Below are positions 7,590 through 17,149 of a DNA stretch of 64,000 nt, piece by piece. The number at the start of each line of letters is the position of its first letter. The first letter of the stretch is position 1. Source of the stretch: G965261775 sp965261775. GTDB taxonomy: Bacteria; Pseudomonadota; Gammaproteobacteria; Eutrophobiales; Eutrophobiaceae. The DNA is taken from NCBI GenBank assembly GCA_965261775.1, contig OZ253477.1, positions 124,001 to 188,000 of the forward strand, given 5' to 3'. Both the position numbers and the translations under genes were made by a program. The notes beneath the pieces were generated by a model that worked only from the letters and a program-made list of their open reading frames with translations, did no database searches and was not told the origin of the DNA.

Positions 7590-8594
7590 TCAAACCACTG
7601 TGATGGACGAACTCTTGAAGCTGATCCACACGGCATCGCCGATATTAAGCTTCAGCCCTATCAGAACTTCACGGGAGATAATGACTTGAAATTCGTCACC
7701 GGTATCAATATGCAGTCTGAGTTGTGTGTCCTGTTCAATGATCGCATTGATCCTGCCACTCAGGTTATTGCACATACTGGAGCCAGGTTTTTTCCTTGAG
7801 ATCACAATCTGTTTCGGGTCAATCGCAATCAGTTCGGCTTGTGTGACATCTTCCGGCATGATGATTTGATGATGCCCCGTAGCAAAGTAACCTTGCCTGT
7901 TGAAACGCCCCTTGAAGAGATTGAGTAACTGCGATTGAAATAAATTGCCTTTCATCATGCTGTATCTTCTGTTCGCAAGCCGTTGCGCCTGATATTGGCA
8001 ATGTGTGGTGAAGATAATGGTTTTCTTCAATGTGTCTCTCAAATTCAGAATGAGCTTCTCAAATTCGCCAATCGTTTCCTTGTCAAGATACGTGAACGGT
8101 TCGTCTAGTATGATGACCTCCGGTTTCAGTATCAACGCGCGCGCGATGGCAATTTTCTGGGCTTCACCGCCAGAAAGCGTGCGCACATTGCGATCAACCA
8201 GGCCTTGTATTTTCAACAATTCAACGATCTCGGCGACTTTTTGCAATCGTTTGACTTTACCGGTGTGCCTCAATTTCAAACCGAGCGCAATGTTTTTACG
8301 ACCATTACCGCATAACAGGTAGGGATTTTGCTGGACGTACCCGATCGTCTTTTTATAGTGTTCGCGGTTGCCCCCATTGATGATGTGACCCTGATAATAA
8401 AGTGTGCCTTTCGTTGGCTTTAATATAAATGCCAACAGGTTCAATAAGGTGGTTTTACCTGATCCGTTCGGACCGGTGATCGCTATCACATCGGATTGGC
8501 ACAGACGCAGATTGATATCAGTCAGGCCAAATCCTTGACCATAATCAAAGTGGATATTGTCTAATGTATATAACACTATTTTTGTGTCCGTCAT
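7590..8594 (-). CDS. tupC: Tungstate-type ABC transporter ATP-binding protein TupC
   Basis: A 334-residue ABC ATPase: Walker A GPNGSGKT at residues 41–48, signature LSGGEAQKIAIARAL and Walker B VIILDEPFTYLD. About 100 residues follow the ATPase core and end in a TOBE/MOP-like segment, as in tungstate and molybdate importers. The ATG at 8594 overlaps the tupB stop in an ATGA arrangement, indicating coupling. Pairing with a TupB-type permease favours tungstate, but molybdate or another oxyanion is possible. No binding-protein gene is adjacent. Confidence 0.85.
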   Translation of the reverse strand: MTDTKIVLYTLDNIHFDYGQGFGLTDINLRLCQSDVIAITGPNGSGKTTLLNLLAFILKPTKGTLYYQGHIINGGNREHYKKTIGYVQQNPYLLCGNGRKNIALGLKLRHTGKVKRLQKVAEIVELLKIQGLVDRNVRTLSGGEAQKIAIARALILKPEVIILDEPFTYLDKETIGEFEKLILNLRDTLKKTIIFTTHCQYQAQRLANRRYSMMKGNLFQSQLLNLFKGRFNRQGYFATGHHQIIMPEDVTQAELIAIDPKQIVISRKKPGSSMCNNLSGRINAIIEQDTQLRLHIDTGDEFQVIISREVLIGLKLNIGDAVWISFKSSSITVV

Positions 8595-9550
8595 TTGGCG
8601 CGTAACTGAAATTGTTGCAGCACGGCGTTCACGAGAAAAGCGACGCACAATAATATAAAACCCAGCGCCAGCGCGAACTCAAATTCGCCTTTGTTGGTTT
8701 CCAACGCGATGGCGGTGGTCATGGTGCGGGTATAACCGTGAATATTACCGCCCAGCATCATGGCGATGCCAACTTCGCCAATGGCGCGGCCAAAACCGGT
8801 CACAATAGCTGCGATCAATGCGAATCTGACCTCGCTCATGTAGATAAAACAGCGTTGTATCCGGCTTGCTCCTAATGAGGTGCAAACGTTTGCCAATCTC
8901 GGATCGGCACCATTGACGGCGGCAATACACAGGTTCCAGATGATCGGCGTGATTAATATACATTGACCGACCACCATCGCGGTCGGTGTATAAAGCAGGC
9001 GCATATCCCCCAACAGACCCTGTCGATTTAGCAAACCGTACAACAACAGGCCGATGACAACGGTTGGCAATGCCATCAGGGTATTCAAACAGGCGCAAAG
9101 AAACTGTTTGCCAGCAAAATTATTTAACGCGACTGCCAAGCCTAGCGGTAGACTGACCAGGGTTGCGATCAACAAGGCCAGCAGGGACACTTCCAAAGAT
9201 ATTTGGACAACATGAAACAGTGCTTCATCAAAATTTAAAATCAGGCGGACAGATGAGACTGCAGTATTGAGAAAAAAACTGTTTTTGTCCTGATAGGGAG
9301 TGACACCGGTGTTTTCAATCTGCGTATTCGTCTCCGGATAAAACAGTTGCTGTCCATTAACATTACTCCGTTCTTCAAGACGCGAAGCCTGATCCGAATC
9401 GACAATAACCGATTTGATTTTTGCGTTATTGTGCACTTCATATCCCGGATTTAATTTCGCCGTCAGAGCATTCTCTTCCGTTTCGGCGTAACATGGCGCA
9501 TTCAAAACGCTCGACAGGAGTAGCATCAAGAGGCTGGATAATATTTTCAT
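8591..9550 (-). CDS. tupB: TupB-type permease with a secreted-looking N-terminal extension
   Basis: A 319-residue protein. The C-terminal ~225 residues match a TupB/WtpB-type permease: about five membrane helices and the ABC-contact loop near GFGRAIGEVGIAMMLGG. Family similarity begins near residue 92 (FFLNTAVSSVRLILNFDEALF). Before it lie about 90 extra residues: a signal-peptide-like start (MKILSSLLMLLLSSVLNAPCYA) and a polar stretch I cannot assign. The polar part does not resemble TupA. There is no ATG near the usual TupB start, so the extension is probably translated. A fusion left by a deletion is one explanation. Confidence 0.82.
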   Translation of the reverse strand: MKILSSLLMLLLSSVLNAPCYAETEENALTAKLNPGYEVHNNAKIKSVIVDSDQASRLEERSNVNGQQLFYPETNTQIENTGVTPYQDKNSFFLNTAVSSVRLILNFDEALFHVVQISLEVSLLALLIATLVSLPLGLAVALNNFAGKQFLCACLNTLMALPTVVIGLLLYGLLNRQGLLGDMRLLYTPTAMVVGQCILITPIIWNLCIAAVNGADPRLANVCTSLGASRIQRCFIYMSEVRFALIAAIVTGFGRAIGEVGIAMMLGGNIHGYTRTMTTAIALETNKGEFEFALALGFILLCVAFLVNAVLQQFQLRAK

Positions 9551-9788
9551 AGGTGATATTTGTATATCATGGCTTGACTTGGATGACAGAGTCATTATGC
9601 TTTTTAAATGTTTCTTAGTGTAATGGAAACGGAATATGAAACAGTTCAATATTAGCGGCTATTGACGAGCGCGTAAATTTGAGTTGTACTGAAAACCAAT
9701 TTGAATGACGTCCCGAATTTGCATATCATCCAGCAGGCTGGCCTGACAAAACGATGGTCGGTTGTTTCCAGCAGATGTTAATCCCAGA

Positions 9789-11141
9789 ATGAACCAAAAA
9801 CTTTTCATAAAAACACTGGGTTGCCAGATGAATGAATACGATTCGGTTAAGATGCTGGATGTGTTGCAGGCCGCGCACGGTATGACGGCGACCGACAACC
9901 CTGCTGAAGCCGACCTTATTTTATTAAATACCTGTTCGATCCGGGAAAAGGCGCAAGAAAAGGTTTTTTCTCAACTCGGTCGCTGGCGTGCGCTCAAAAA
10001 TGCCCACTCAAAGCTAATCATCGGCGTGGGAGGGTGTGTGGCCAGTCAGGAAGGCGCGGCTATTCTGGAACGCGCGCCGTTTGTCGATATTGTTTTTGGC
10101 CCGCAAACTCTGCATCGGCTCCCGCAAATGTACGCGGATGTGAAAAAACGCGGCAAGCCGGTGGTGGATATTACTTTCCCGGCAATTGAAAAATTTGATA
10201 ATTTACCACCACCGCAGGCCACCGCTCCGACCGCGTTTGTATCAATCATGGAAGGTTGCAGTAAATATTGCAGTTTTTGCGTTGTCCCCTATACCCGCGG
10301 TGAGGAAATCAGTCGTCCTTTTGATGACGTGATTACTGAAGTGGTTGAATTAGCCGAACAGGGTGTCAGGGAAGTCAATCTGCTTGGGCAGAATGTAAAC
10401 TCTTGGTGCGGTGTCATGCATGATGGAAAAACGGCTGATCTGGCCTTGCTGATTGAATATATTGCCGCTATTGAAGGGATTGATCGCATCCGCTTCACAA
10501 CATCACATCCGGTTGCATTCTCGGACCGTCTGATTCAAGTCTATGCTTGTGTTCCTGAACTGGTCAATCATCTGCATTTGCCGATACAAAGCGGTTCCGA
10601 CCGTATCCTGACGTTAATGAAACGCGGCCATACTCGGCTTGAGTATGAAAACAAGATAAAACGGTTACGTGCCATCCGTCCAGATCTGAGCCTATCTTCG
10701 GATTTTATCGTGGGTTTCCCCGGTGAAACCAATGCGGACTTTGAGGATACGATGAACCTGATTTATGCTGTTGGTTTTGATCATTCATTCAGTTTTATAT
10801 ACAGCAAACGGCCCGGCACCCCGGCTGCTGCTTTACCCGATGAGACGCCAATGGAGATCAAAAAGGAACGACTGTCAATATTACAGAAACGGATCAATCA
10901 ACAAACAGCGGCAATCAGCGCGAACATGGTCGGCTCGATTCAAGCAGTGCTTGTGGAAGGACAGTCCAAAAAAGACTCGCAACGGTTGCAGGGCAGGACC
11001 GAAAACAATCGTGTCGTTAATTTTCCCGGCGACAGGGAGTTGACCGGCCGGTTTGTTGATATTGAAATTACCGAGGCGTTGCCCAATTCTCTACGCGGTC
11101 ACCTCTCCGACGCCGCATTGTCAAACGTGGCTAACCTCTGA
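9789..11141 (+). CDS. miaB: tRNA-2-methylthio-N6-isopentenyladenosine synthase MiaB
   Basis: A 450-residue radical-SAM methylthiotransferase that converts i6A37 to ms2i6A37 in tRNAs reading U-starting codons. The UPF0004 cysteines Cys12, Cys49 and Cys83 bind the auxiliary cluster, and Cys157, Cys161 and Cys164 (CSKYCSFC) the radical-SAM cluster; a TRAM domain ends the protein. ATG 9789 gives the standard MNQKLFIKTLGCQMNEYDS start; an upstream in-frame TTG is less likely. It begins the miaB–phoH–ybeY–corC–lnt run. Confidence 0.96.
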   Translation: MNQKLFIKTLGCQMNEYDSVKMLDVLQAAHGMTATDNPAEADLILLNTCSIREKAQEKVFSQLGRWRALKNAHSKLIIGVGGCVASQEGAAILERAPFVDIVFGPQTLHRLPQMYADVKKRGKPVVDITFPAIEKFDNLPPPQATAPTAFVSIMEGCSKYCSFCVVPYTRGEEISRPFDDVITEVVELAEQGVREVNLLGQNVNSWCGVMHDGKTADLALLIEYIAAIEGIDRIRFTTSHPVAFSDRLIQVYACVPELVNHLHLPIQSGSDRILTLMKRGHTRLEYENKIKRLRAIRPDLSLSSDFIVGFPGETNADFEDTMNLIYAVGFDHSFSFIYSKRPGTPAAALPDETPMEIKKERLSILQKRINQQTAAISANMVGSIQAVLVEGQSKKDSQRLQGRTENNRVVNFPGDRELTGRFVDIEITEALPNSLRGHLSDAALSNVANL

Positions 11142-11193
11142 TTTCACGAGCTGTTGGTACCGTAAGATCATTAACGCGATCACCTCCAACGAT

Positions 11194-12126
11194 GTGCTGC
11201 TTGAACCGCCAGACAGTCGGCGTTTATCCAATTTATGCGGGCCGCTGGATCAGCACCTGCGGCAGATAGAACGTTACATCGGCGTTGAGATCAACAATCG
11301 AGGCAACAATTTCAATGTTATCGGCGATACAGAATCCATAAAATGGACCGAACATATCCTGAAAGAGATGTATCTGGCGACAGATGCGGAGGAGTTATCA
11401 TCCGAACGTGTAAATCTGTTTCTGCGAAATGCGCAGACAGAGGACGAGTCTTCAGATCAGTTTTCTATAAAAACCCGCCATGGCCTGATCCGTGGCCGCA
11501 CGCGCAATCAAAGGAGCTATCTTGCCAATATGCAATCATACGACGTGAACTTTGGCATTGGCCCCGCCGGTACGGGAAAAACCTATCTTGCCGTTGCTTG
11601 CGCGATTGCCGCCATGGAGCAGGATCGTGTCCAGCGCCTGGTATTGGTCAGGCCAGCAGTAGAGGCCGGGGAGAAACTGGGTTTTCTCCCGGGCGGTTTA
11701 CTGCAAAAGGTTCATCCCTACCTGAGACCGATCAACGACGCGTTGTATGAGATGTTGGGCTTTGAAAGGGTCGACCGGTTGATTGAACGCAGTGTCATTG
11801 AAGTGGCGCCTTTGGCATTTATGCGCGGCAGGACACTGAACGATTCTTTCATCATTCTGGATGAAGCGCAAAACACAACGATTGAACAGATGAAGATGTT
11901 CCTGACCCGGATTGGTTTTAATTCAATCACTGCCATTACCGGTGATATTACACAGATTGATCTGCCCCCGGGGAAGCAATCCGGGCTGAAACATGTTATC
12001 AACGTCCTGAACGGTGAAAGTGGTATCAGCTTCACTTTCTTCAAATCTGTGGATATTATCCGCAACCCCCTGATCTCCCGTATATTAGAGGCCTATAAAA
12101 AATGCGAACAGGACCCCGGGCAATGA
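11194..12126 (+). CDS. PhoH family ATPase (YbeZ)
   Basis: A YbeZ/PhoH-like protein, about 310 residues from the GTG at 11194. It has Walker A GPAGTGKT, the PhoH segment RPAVEAGEKLGFLPG and Walker B FIILDEAQNTT, and works with YbeY in ribosome quality control. No ATG exists in frame near the expected N-terminus. Similarity to YbeZ begins around ITSNDVLLEPPDSRRL (from about 11179), so the true start may be GTG 11194, an ATT/ATC near 11167–11179, or a TTG at 11053 inside miaB. The 3' end overlaps ybeY as ATGA. Confidence 0.93.
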   Translation: MLLEPPDSRRLSNLCGPLDQHLRQIERYIGVEINNRGNNFNVIGDTESIKWTEHILKEMYLATDAEELSSERVNLFLRNAQTEDESSDQFSIKTRHGLIRGRTRNQRSYLANMQSYDVNFGIGPAGTGKTYLAVACAIAAMEQDRVQRLVLVRPAVEAGEKLGFLPGGLLQKVHPYLRPINDALYEMLGFERVDRLIERSVIEVAPLAFMRGRTLNDSFIILDEAQNTTIEQMKMFLTRIGFNSITAITGDITQIDLPPGKQSGLKHVINVLNGESGISFTFFKSVDIIRNPLISRILEAYKKCEQDPGQ

Positions 12127-12596
12127 ATGCCCCCGCCGTGAACGTGAGGTTGAATGTACAGTTTTTATCGGAATTTGAAAGTCTTCCCGAAAAAAAATTG
12201 CTTACCCGCTGGGCAATACAGGCGCTTGGTGATAAAACGGCCGAACTGACATTGCGTATTGTTAATGAACAGGAAGGACGGGAGCTTAACAAGACTTGGC
12301 GCAAGAAAGATTACGCAAGCAATGTACTCGCTTTCCCTGTTGGGGGAAAAATCTACCGGGCCGAGGCACTGCTCGGTGATATTGTCATCTGTGCGCCAGT
12401 CGTCGAACGTGAAGCGCGGGAGCAGGGAAAGGACAACCTCGCGCATTGGGCGCATCTTCTGGTGCACGGCATATTGCATCTCCTGGGCTATGATCATGTT
12501 ACCGAAGAAGACGCGGGGGTGATGGAAGCCGAAGAAATACGTATCCTCAACAAAATGGGTTACGCAAATCCCTATGTAGCAAACGATGATCGGTAA
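12123..12596 (+). CDS. ybeY: Endoribonuclease YbeY
   Basis: A 157-residue UPF0054 metalloprotein required for 16S rRNA 3' maturation and late ribosome quality control. The zinc motif HGxxHxxGYDH is intact, with His115, His119 and His125. ATG 12123 overlaps the phoH stop; the frame is open further upstream but that part lacks similarity. Its end overlaps the corC start by 11 bp, so phoH–ybeY–corC are tightly coupled. Confidence 0.95.
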   Translation: MNAPAVNVRLNVQFLSEFESLPEKKLLTRWAIQALGDKTAELTLRIVNEQEGRELNKTWRKKDYASNVLAFPVGGKIYRAEALLGDIVICAPVVEREAREQGKDNLAHWAHLLVHGILHLLGYDHVTEEDAGVMEAEEIRILNKMGYANPYVANDDR

Positions 12597-13464
12597 GAAC
12601 AGCATTGAAAATTGTAAAAAGCGGTTGAAACGTCTCGTCAATTTCTTCTTACGCGAACCGGTTGACAAGGATACGCTGATTGAGGTACTCCGAAATTCGG
12701 AGCATCGTGGTTTGCTGGACTCCGATGTCTTATTGATGATCGAAGGTGCGCTTCATGTCTCTGAATTACAGGTGCGTGATGTTATGGTCCCGCGCGTGCA
12801 GATGATCTTCATTGAGGAAGATGCTGAACCTGAGGATATCCTGTCCATTGTGGTCGAATCCGGTCACTCGCGCTTTCCTGTCATTGCCGAAGCTAATAAT
12901 GAAATAGTCGGTATTTTGCTGGCAAAGGATCTACTGAATTATTTTGCCGGTTCTCAAAATCGGTTTGATATAAAAGACATGATGCGTCCTGCTGTTTTTA
13001 TCCCGGAGAGCAAGCGGCTAAATGTTCTGTTACGGGAATTTCGCACTAGTCGCAATCATATGGCGATCGTGATTGACGAATATACCGGTGTGGCCGGACT
13101 GGTCACAATAGAAGATGTCATAGAGGAAATCATCGGTGAAATAGAAGATGAATACGACGTTGAAGAAGAAGCCAATATCGCCCCACATGATAATAATCGT
13201 TACGTTATAAAGGCCATGACTCCGATTGAAGAATTCAACAAATATTTCAATACCGAAATTGGAGATGATAAGTATGGTACCGTTGGCGGGGTTGTCGTGA
13301 ATGCGTTCGGACGTTTGCCGAAACGCGGTGAAACCATTGAGTTACATGGGTTTACGGTCAAAGTCCTGCGCGCTGACAAGCGCCGTGTCCAGGTGTTGCT
13401 CTTTACCCGACTCGACGCAACGGGGATGATGGAATCGATGGAAGTCCCGGAAAACGAGGCATAA
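12586..13464 (+). CDS. corC: CorC/HlyC-family CBS-domain protein
   Basis: A 292-residue cytoplasmic protein with two CBS domains (about residues 66–185, beginning MVPRVQMIFIEED) and a C-terminal CorC_HlyC domain (about 205–280). The family is linked to magnesium and cobalt efflux with CorA and to transporter regulation; a stand-alone CorC has no membrane segment, as here. Position between ybeY and lnt is the classical arrangement. Confidence 0.94.
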   Translation: MIGKNSIENCKKRLKRLVNFFLREPVDKDTLIEVLRNSEHRGLLDSDVLLMIEGALHVSELQVRDVMVPRVQMIFIEEDAEPEDILSIVVESGHSRFPVIAEANNEIVGILLAKDLLNYFAGSQNRFDIKDMMRPAVFIPESKRLNVLLREFRTSRNHMAIVIDEYTGVAGLVTIEDVIEEIIGEIEDEYDVEEEANIAPHDNNRYVIKAMTPIEEFNKYFNTEIGDDKYGTVGGVVVNAFGRLPKRGETIELHGFTVKVLRADKRRVQVLLFTRLDATGMMESMEVPENEA

Positions 13465-13489
13465 TCCTGCCGTTCAAAATCCGGGTTAC

Positions 13490-14986
13490 ATGCAGTTTCC
13501 TTCACTCCTTTCCGCGTCATGTGTCATCCTCGGCGGCCTGCTGGTGCCGCTCGGTTTTGCGCCTTTCAATCTTTATTTCCTGCCTGTATTGTCACTGGCG
13601 ATATTATTTTACTTCTGGTCAAAAGCAGTCTCTGGGGGCGCGGCGTTTGTCCTGGGCTATCTGTTCGGCCTGGCAATGTTCGGGCTGGGCGTAAACTGGT
13701 TGCACATCAGCCTCAATCTCTTTGGTGGGATAAATCTCGCTGGCGCTCTGTTGTTGACCTTGTGTTTTATCATGTTCATTTCGCTTTTCCCGGCTTTGTG
13801 CGGTTATTTATGCGTACGTTTTTTCAACGGTAGTCGTGTACTTGCCTGCGTGTCGTTGTGGACAATTGCCGAATGGTGTCGCGGTTGGTTCCTGACCGGG
13901 TTTCCCTGGCTGAATCTCGGCACATCCCAGATTGACAGTCCGCTTGTCGGCTTCATTCCGGTGGTGGGCGAGTACGGTGCGACCTTGATCGTTTGTGCGC
14001 TTGCTCTCGCACTTATCCTGCTTTTAACCGGCAAAACAAAAACGCGTTACTACGGCGGTGTACTATGGCTCTGCGTCATTATGACGGCATGGTTGTTAAA
14101 GGATTTTGCCTGGACCGATGAGACCGGTGACAGCCTCAGCGTCGCCCTGATACAGGGCGCGATCCCGCAGGAATTGAAATGGAAACCGGAAATGCGGCAA
14201 AATACCTATGATATTTATACCCACCTGAGCGAACCTTACTGGGGTGGTGATTTGATTATCTGGCCGGAGACGGCAATCCCGTCCCTGTACCACCACGCCG
14301 ATGATTTTGTCGGTCCCGTCACGTCCCGACAGGCGGAATCAGAGGCGTTTTTTATGAGCGGTCTAGCATATAAGTCCCCAGAGACGGAAAAATATTTTAA
14401 CAGTATCCTGCTGGTCGATGACGGGCATTATTTTTATAATAAACACCATCTTGTCCCGTTTGGCGAATATCTGCCTCTCCGGTTCTTCCTGGCGGGTATA
14501 TTAAATTTCCTGAATATTCCGATGTCCGATTTTTCACCTAGTGACATCGAAGAAAAACACTTCAGAACGGCAAAAGGCGTATTCGGCATGAGTATCTGTT
14601 ATGAGGACGCTTATGGTGCGGAGATGAGACGGGTGTTGCCCGAGGCGAATATATTGATTAACGTCAGTAACGACGCTTGGTTCGGCGATTCTTTTGCGCC
14701 TCATCAGCATTTGCAGATTGCCCGAATGCGGGCGCTTGAGAGCGGACGCTATCTGCTGAGAGCGGCCAATACAGGTATTTCGGCGGTGGTCAACGAGAAA
14801 GGAAAAGTGATTGCGCGTTCTCCCCAGTTTGAACCGCATGCCTTGCAGGCGAATGCCCGACTATTTGAGGGGGCGACACCTTACGTCGTCTGTGGCAATA
14901 GTCTGGTCTTGATCGTTTCTGTATTATTGCTACTCATCAGTCGGATGCGGGAACGCCGCTTTAATCCAATGTATAAGGAAAAATAG
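13490..14986 (+). CDS. lnt: Apolipoprotein N-acyltransferase Lnt
   Basis: A 498-residue inner-membrane enzyme that adds the third acyl chain to lipoproteins. About six membrane helices occupy residues 8–200 and a C-terminal one 470–490, flanking a nitrilase-fold periplasmic domain. The catalytic triad is visible: Glu260 (WPETAIP), Lys318 (NKHHLVPFGEYLP) and Cys370 (MSICYED). Length is normal. It ends the miaB run and is convergent with sixA. Confidence 0.96.
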   Translation: MQFPSLLSASCVILGGLLVPLGFAPFNLYFLPVLSLAILFYFWSKAVSGGAAFVLGYLFGLAMFGLGVNWLHISLNLFGGINLAGALLLTLCFIMFISLFPALCGYLCVRFFNGSRVLACVSLWTIAEWCRGWFLTGFPWLNLGTSQIDSPLVGFIPVVGEYGATLIVCALALALILLLTGKTKTRYYGGVLWLCVIMTAWLLKDFAWTDETGDSLSVALIQGAIPQELKWKPEMRQNTYDIYTHLSEPYWGGDLIIWPETAIPSLYHHADDFVGPVTSRQAESEAFFMSGLAYKSPETEKYFNSILLVDDGHYFYNKHHLVPFGEYLPLRFFLAGILNFLNIPMSDFSPSDIEEKHFRTAKGVFGMSICYEDAYGAEMRRVLPEANILINVSNDAWFGDSFAPHQHLQIARMRALESGRYLLRAANTGISAVVNEKGKVIARSPQFEPHALQANARLFEGATPYVVCGNSLVLIVSVLLLLISRMRERRFNPMYKEK

Positions 14987-15026
14987 ACATGATAGTGAGT
15001 ACGAGCATAGTGGGTAAGATACCCCT

Positions 15027-15560
15027 TTATCCGTTATTGGTTGAATCAGACAGTTCCCCGGGCCGGATAAATTCAATCAGATTGCCCTTGTCGGGCATCA
15101 GATCAAAGTCATTGTCCGCATACTCGAAGATAGCCAGATTGGCCGTGGTAAAAATCTTACCTTTGCTGTCCGCCTGAATTGACTGTCCGGAAAGGTAATC
15201 AACCAGATATTCAAGTCCGGGATTATGCGCGATCAGCATTAAGCTGTGGCAGGTTTTTTTATGTGACCGGATACACTGTCGCAGGGTATTGAAATCGGCA
15301 AGATAGAGTTCGTTGTCATAATGAATATCCTCCTTGTCAAAGCCGCTTATCCGGGTGATCACCTGTTCAGCCGTTTGTTTGGCCCGTTGCGCCGGAGAAG
15401 AAATGATCCGTTGCGGAATATGATCATTATCCTGCATCCACTTGCCAATCCGCGCAGCATTTTTCTTGCCGCGTTTATTAATGGGACGGTCAAAATCGGA
15501 CAACTCCGTTACGGAATAATCCGACTTGGCATGACGCATGATGAAAAGATAAAAAGACAT
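15027..15560 (-). CDS. sixA: Phosphohistidine phosphatase SixA
   Basis: A 177-residue histidine-phosphatase family protein with the RHG-type motif MRHAKSD at residues 8–14 and partner histidine in LIAHNPGLEYL. SixA removes phosphate from phosphohistidine in signalling proteins and the nitrogen PTS. The first ATG gives MSFYLFIMRHAK, the usual short lead. It is divergent from ppx, beside the polyphosphate genes. Confidence 0.9.
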   Translation of the reverse strand: MSFYLFIMRHAKSDYSVTELSDFDRPINKRGKKNAARIGKWMQDNDHIPQRIISSPAQRAKQTAEQVITRISGFDKEDIHYDNELYLADFNTLRQCIRSHKKTCHSLMLIAHNPGLEYLVDYLSGQSIQADSKGKIFTTANLAIFEYADNDFDLMPDKGNLIEFIRPGELSDSTNNG

Positions 15561-15650
15561 AATGATACTGGGGCGTTGGCCAAAATATGCTACATTCTGA
15601 TTTGACGATGTTTATAAATATACACTCAGAGCCGGATATGATCGATTATT

Positions 15651-17144
15651 TTGTCAAATAAATCAGAATCTTTTGCCGCTGTTGACTTGGGATCTAACAG
15701 TTTTCACATGGTCGTCGCCAACTTTGTTGATGGGCGGGTACTCATTGTTGATCGTATCAGAGAAATGGTACGTCTGGCTGGTGGGCTTGATGAGAACCGT
15801 TATCTGAATAAAGAAGCCATGGCGATCGCCTTGCAGTGCCTGGAAAAATTCGGGCAACGTATTGCTCATATTTCATCGGGCAGTGTCCGGGCAGTGGGCA
15901 CCAATACCCTGCGGCAGGCCAGAAATGGCCGCGAGTTTTTGACTATGGCAAACAAGGCGTTGGGACATAAGATCGAGATTATATCGGGGCGTGAAGAGGC
16001 GCGGCTGATTTATCTGGGTGTGGCCAATACCCTGTTTAACGAAACCGATAAACGTCTGGTCGTTGACATCGGCGGAGGCAGTACCGAGTTAATTATCGGC
16101 AAAGGATTTAAGGCCTCTCTGACCGAGAGCCTTCTTGTGGGTTGTGTCAGTATCAATCAACGCTACTTCGGGGACGGGAAGATCACAACCAAACGTATGG
16201 GCAAGGCGCATATCGCCGTCTTGCAAGAATTGGAAAGTATTCAGGAAATGTATCGTATACGTGGTTGGCACAAGGCCATCGGCACATCGGGGACGATCAA
16301 TGCCGTGCTGAATGTCCTGAGGGGACAGGGTTGGGGTAATTCTGTGATTACCGTAGAGGCCTTGTCTACATTGAGACGAGCGTTGATAAAGGTCGGAAAT
16401 ATTGATCATTTTCAGTTTGGAGGTTTGTCGCAAAACCGTATTCCTGTTTTTGCTGGCGGCGTGGTGATTTTGTCCGCCGTGTTTGAAGCCCTGAACATTA
16501 AAACGATGGAATATTCGGACGGTGCGTTGCGTGAGGGTCTGCTCTATGATCAAATCGGTCGCCAGCATTACGTTGATGTGCGTCATCGGACTATTGACCA
16601 ACTCATGAAACAATATCACGTTGATGAAGCACATGCCGGACGGATCGAAAAAATGTGCCGGACTATCTTTAGCTGTGTTCAATTCGAATGGAAGCTAGAT
16701 GAAGAAAATGATCTGAAGACGTTGTGTTGGGCCGCGTGTCTGCATGAGATTGGCCTGGCGTTGGCGCACAGCCAGTATCATAAACACGGTGCTTATTTGC
16801 TGGGGCACTCGGATATGCCCGGGTTTTCGTGGCAGGAGCAGCTCGCCCTGAGCATACTGGTGCGTCTGCATCGGCGTAAGATAGCGCCAGAGGTCCTTGA
16901 AGAAGCAGCGGATGACAATAGACACAGGCTCTTGAAGATGGTTATCATTCTTCGGCTAGCGACCCTTCTGAACCGCAGCAGAACAACGGTCACGATGCCG
17001 GATATTGACATCGCCGCCAAGGATAAAAAGATCAGACTGATTTTTCGGAAAGACTGGCTATCCGATCACCCCTTGACAGAAGCTGACCTTGAAACGGAAG
17101 CCGCGTATCTGTCAGTGGTAAATTACCGACTTGATTTCGCCTGA
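15651..17144 (+). CDS. ppx: Exopolyphosphatase / Ppx-GppA phosphatase
   Basis: A 497-residue Ppx/GppA protein: an ASKHA ATPase-like phosphatase core (AAVDLGSNSFHMVVA at residues 9–23, DIGGGSTELIIG near 143–154) followed by an HD-like C-terminal domain (about 310–490). It degrades polyphosphate from its ends; a GppA role on pppGpp is possible. There is no ATG in frame before the conserved N-terminus, so the start is TTG 15651. It is convergent with ppk, the two stops being 5 bp apart. Confidence 0.94.
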   Translation: MSNKSESFAAVDLGSNSFHMVVANFVDGRVLIVDRIREMVRLAGGLDENRYLNKEAMAIALQCLEKFGQRIAHISSGSVRAVGTNTLRQARNGREFLTMANKALGHKIEIISGREEARLIYLGVANTLFNETDKRLVVDIGGGSTELIIGKGFKASLTESLLVGCVSINQRYFGDGKITTKRMGKAHIAVLQELESIQEMYRIRGWHKAIGTSGTINAVLNVLRGQGWGNSVITVEALSTLRRALIKVGNIDHFQFGGLSQNRIPVFAGGVVILSAVFEALNIKTMEYSDGALREGLLYDQIGRQHYVDVRHRTIDQLMKQYHVDEAHAGRIEKMCRTIFSCVQFEWKLDEENDLKTLCWAACLHEIGLALAHSQYHKHGAYLLGHSDMPGFSWQEQLALSILVRLHRRKIAPEVLEEAADDNRHRLLKMVIILRLATLLNRSRTTVTMPDIDIAAKDKKIRLIFRKDWLSDHPLTEADLETEAAYLSVVNYRLDFA

Positions 17145-17149
17145 CAGTT

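Noticed and set aside
6031..7600. A second copy of the tRNA-Met 3' end marking an integrated element
   Set aside because: I looked for the terminal TTCAAGTCCAGCC sequence downstream and did not see it in this stretch, and no integrase gene is present.
16089..16682. A 197-codon minus-strand frame inside ppx
   Set aside because: It is a shadow of the ppx coding strand; the composition mirrors ppx and no motif is present.
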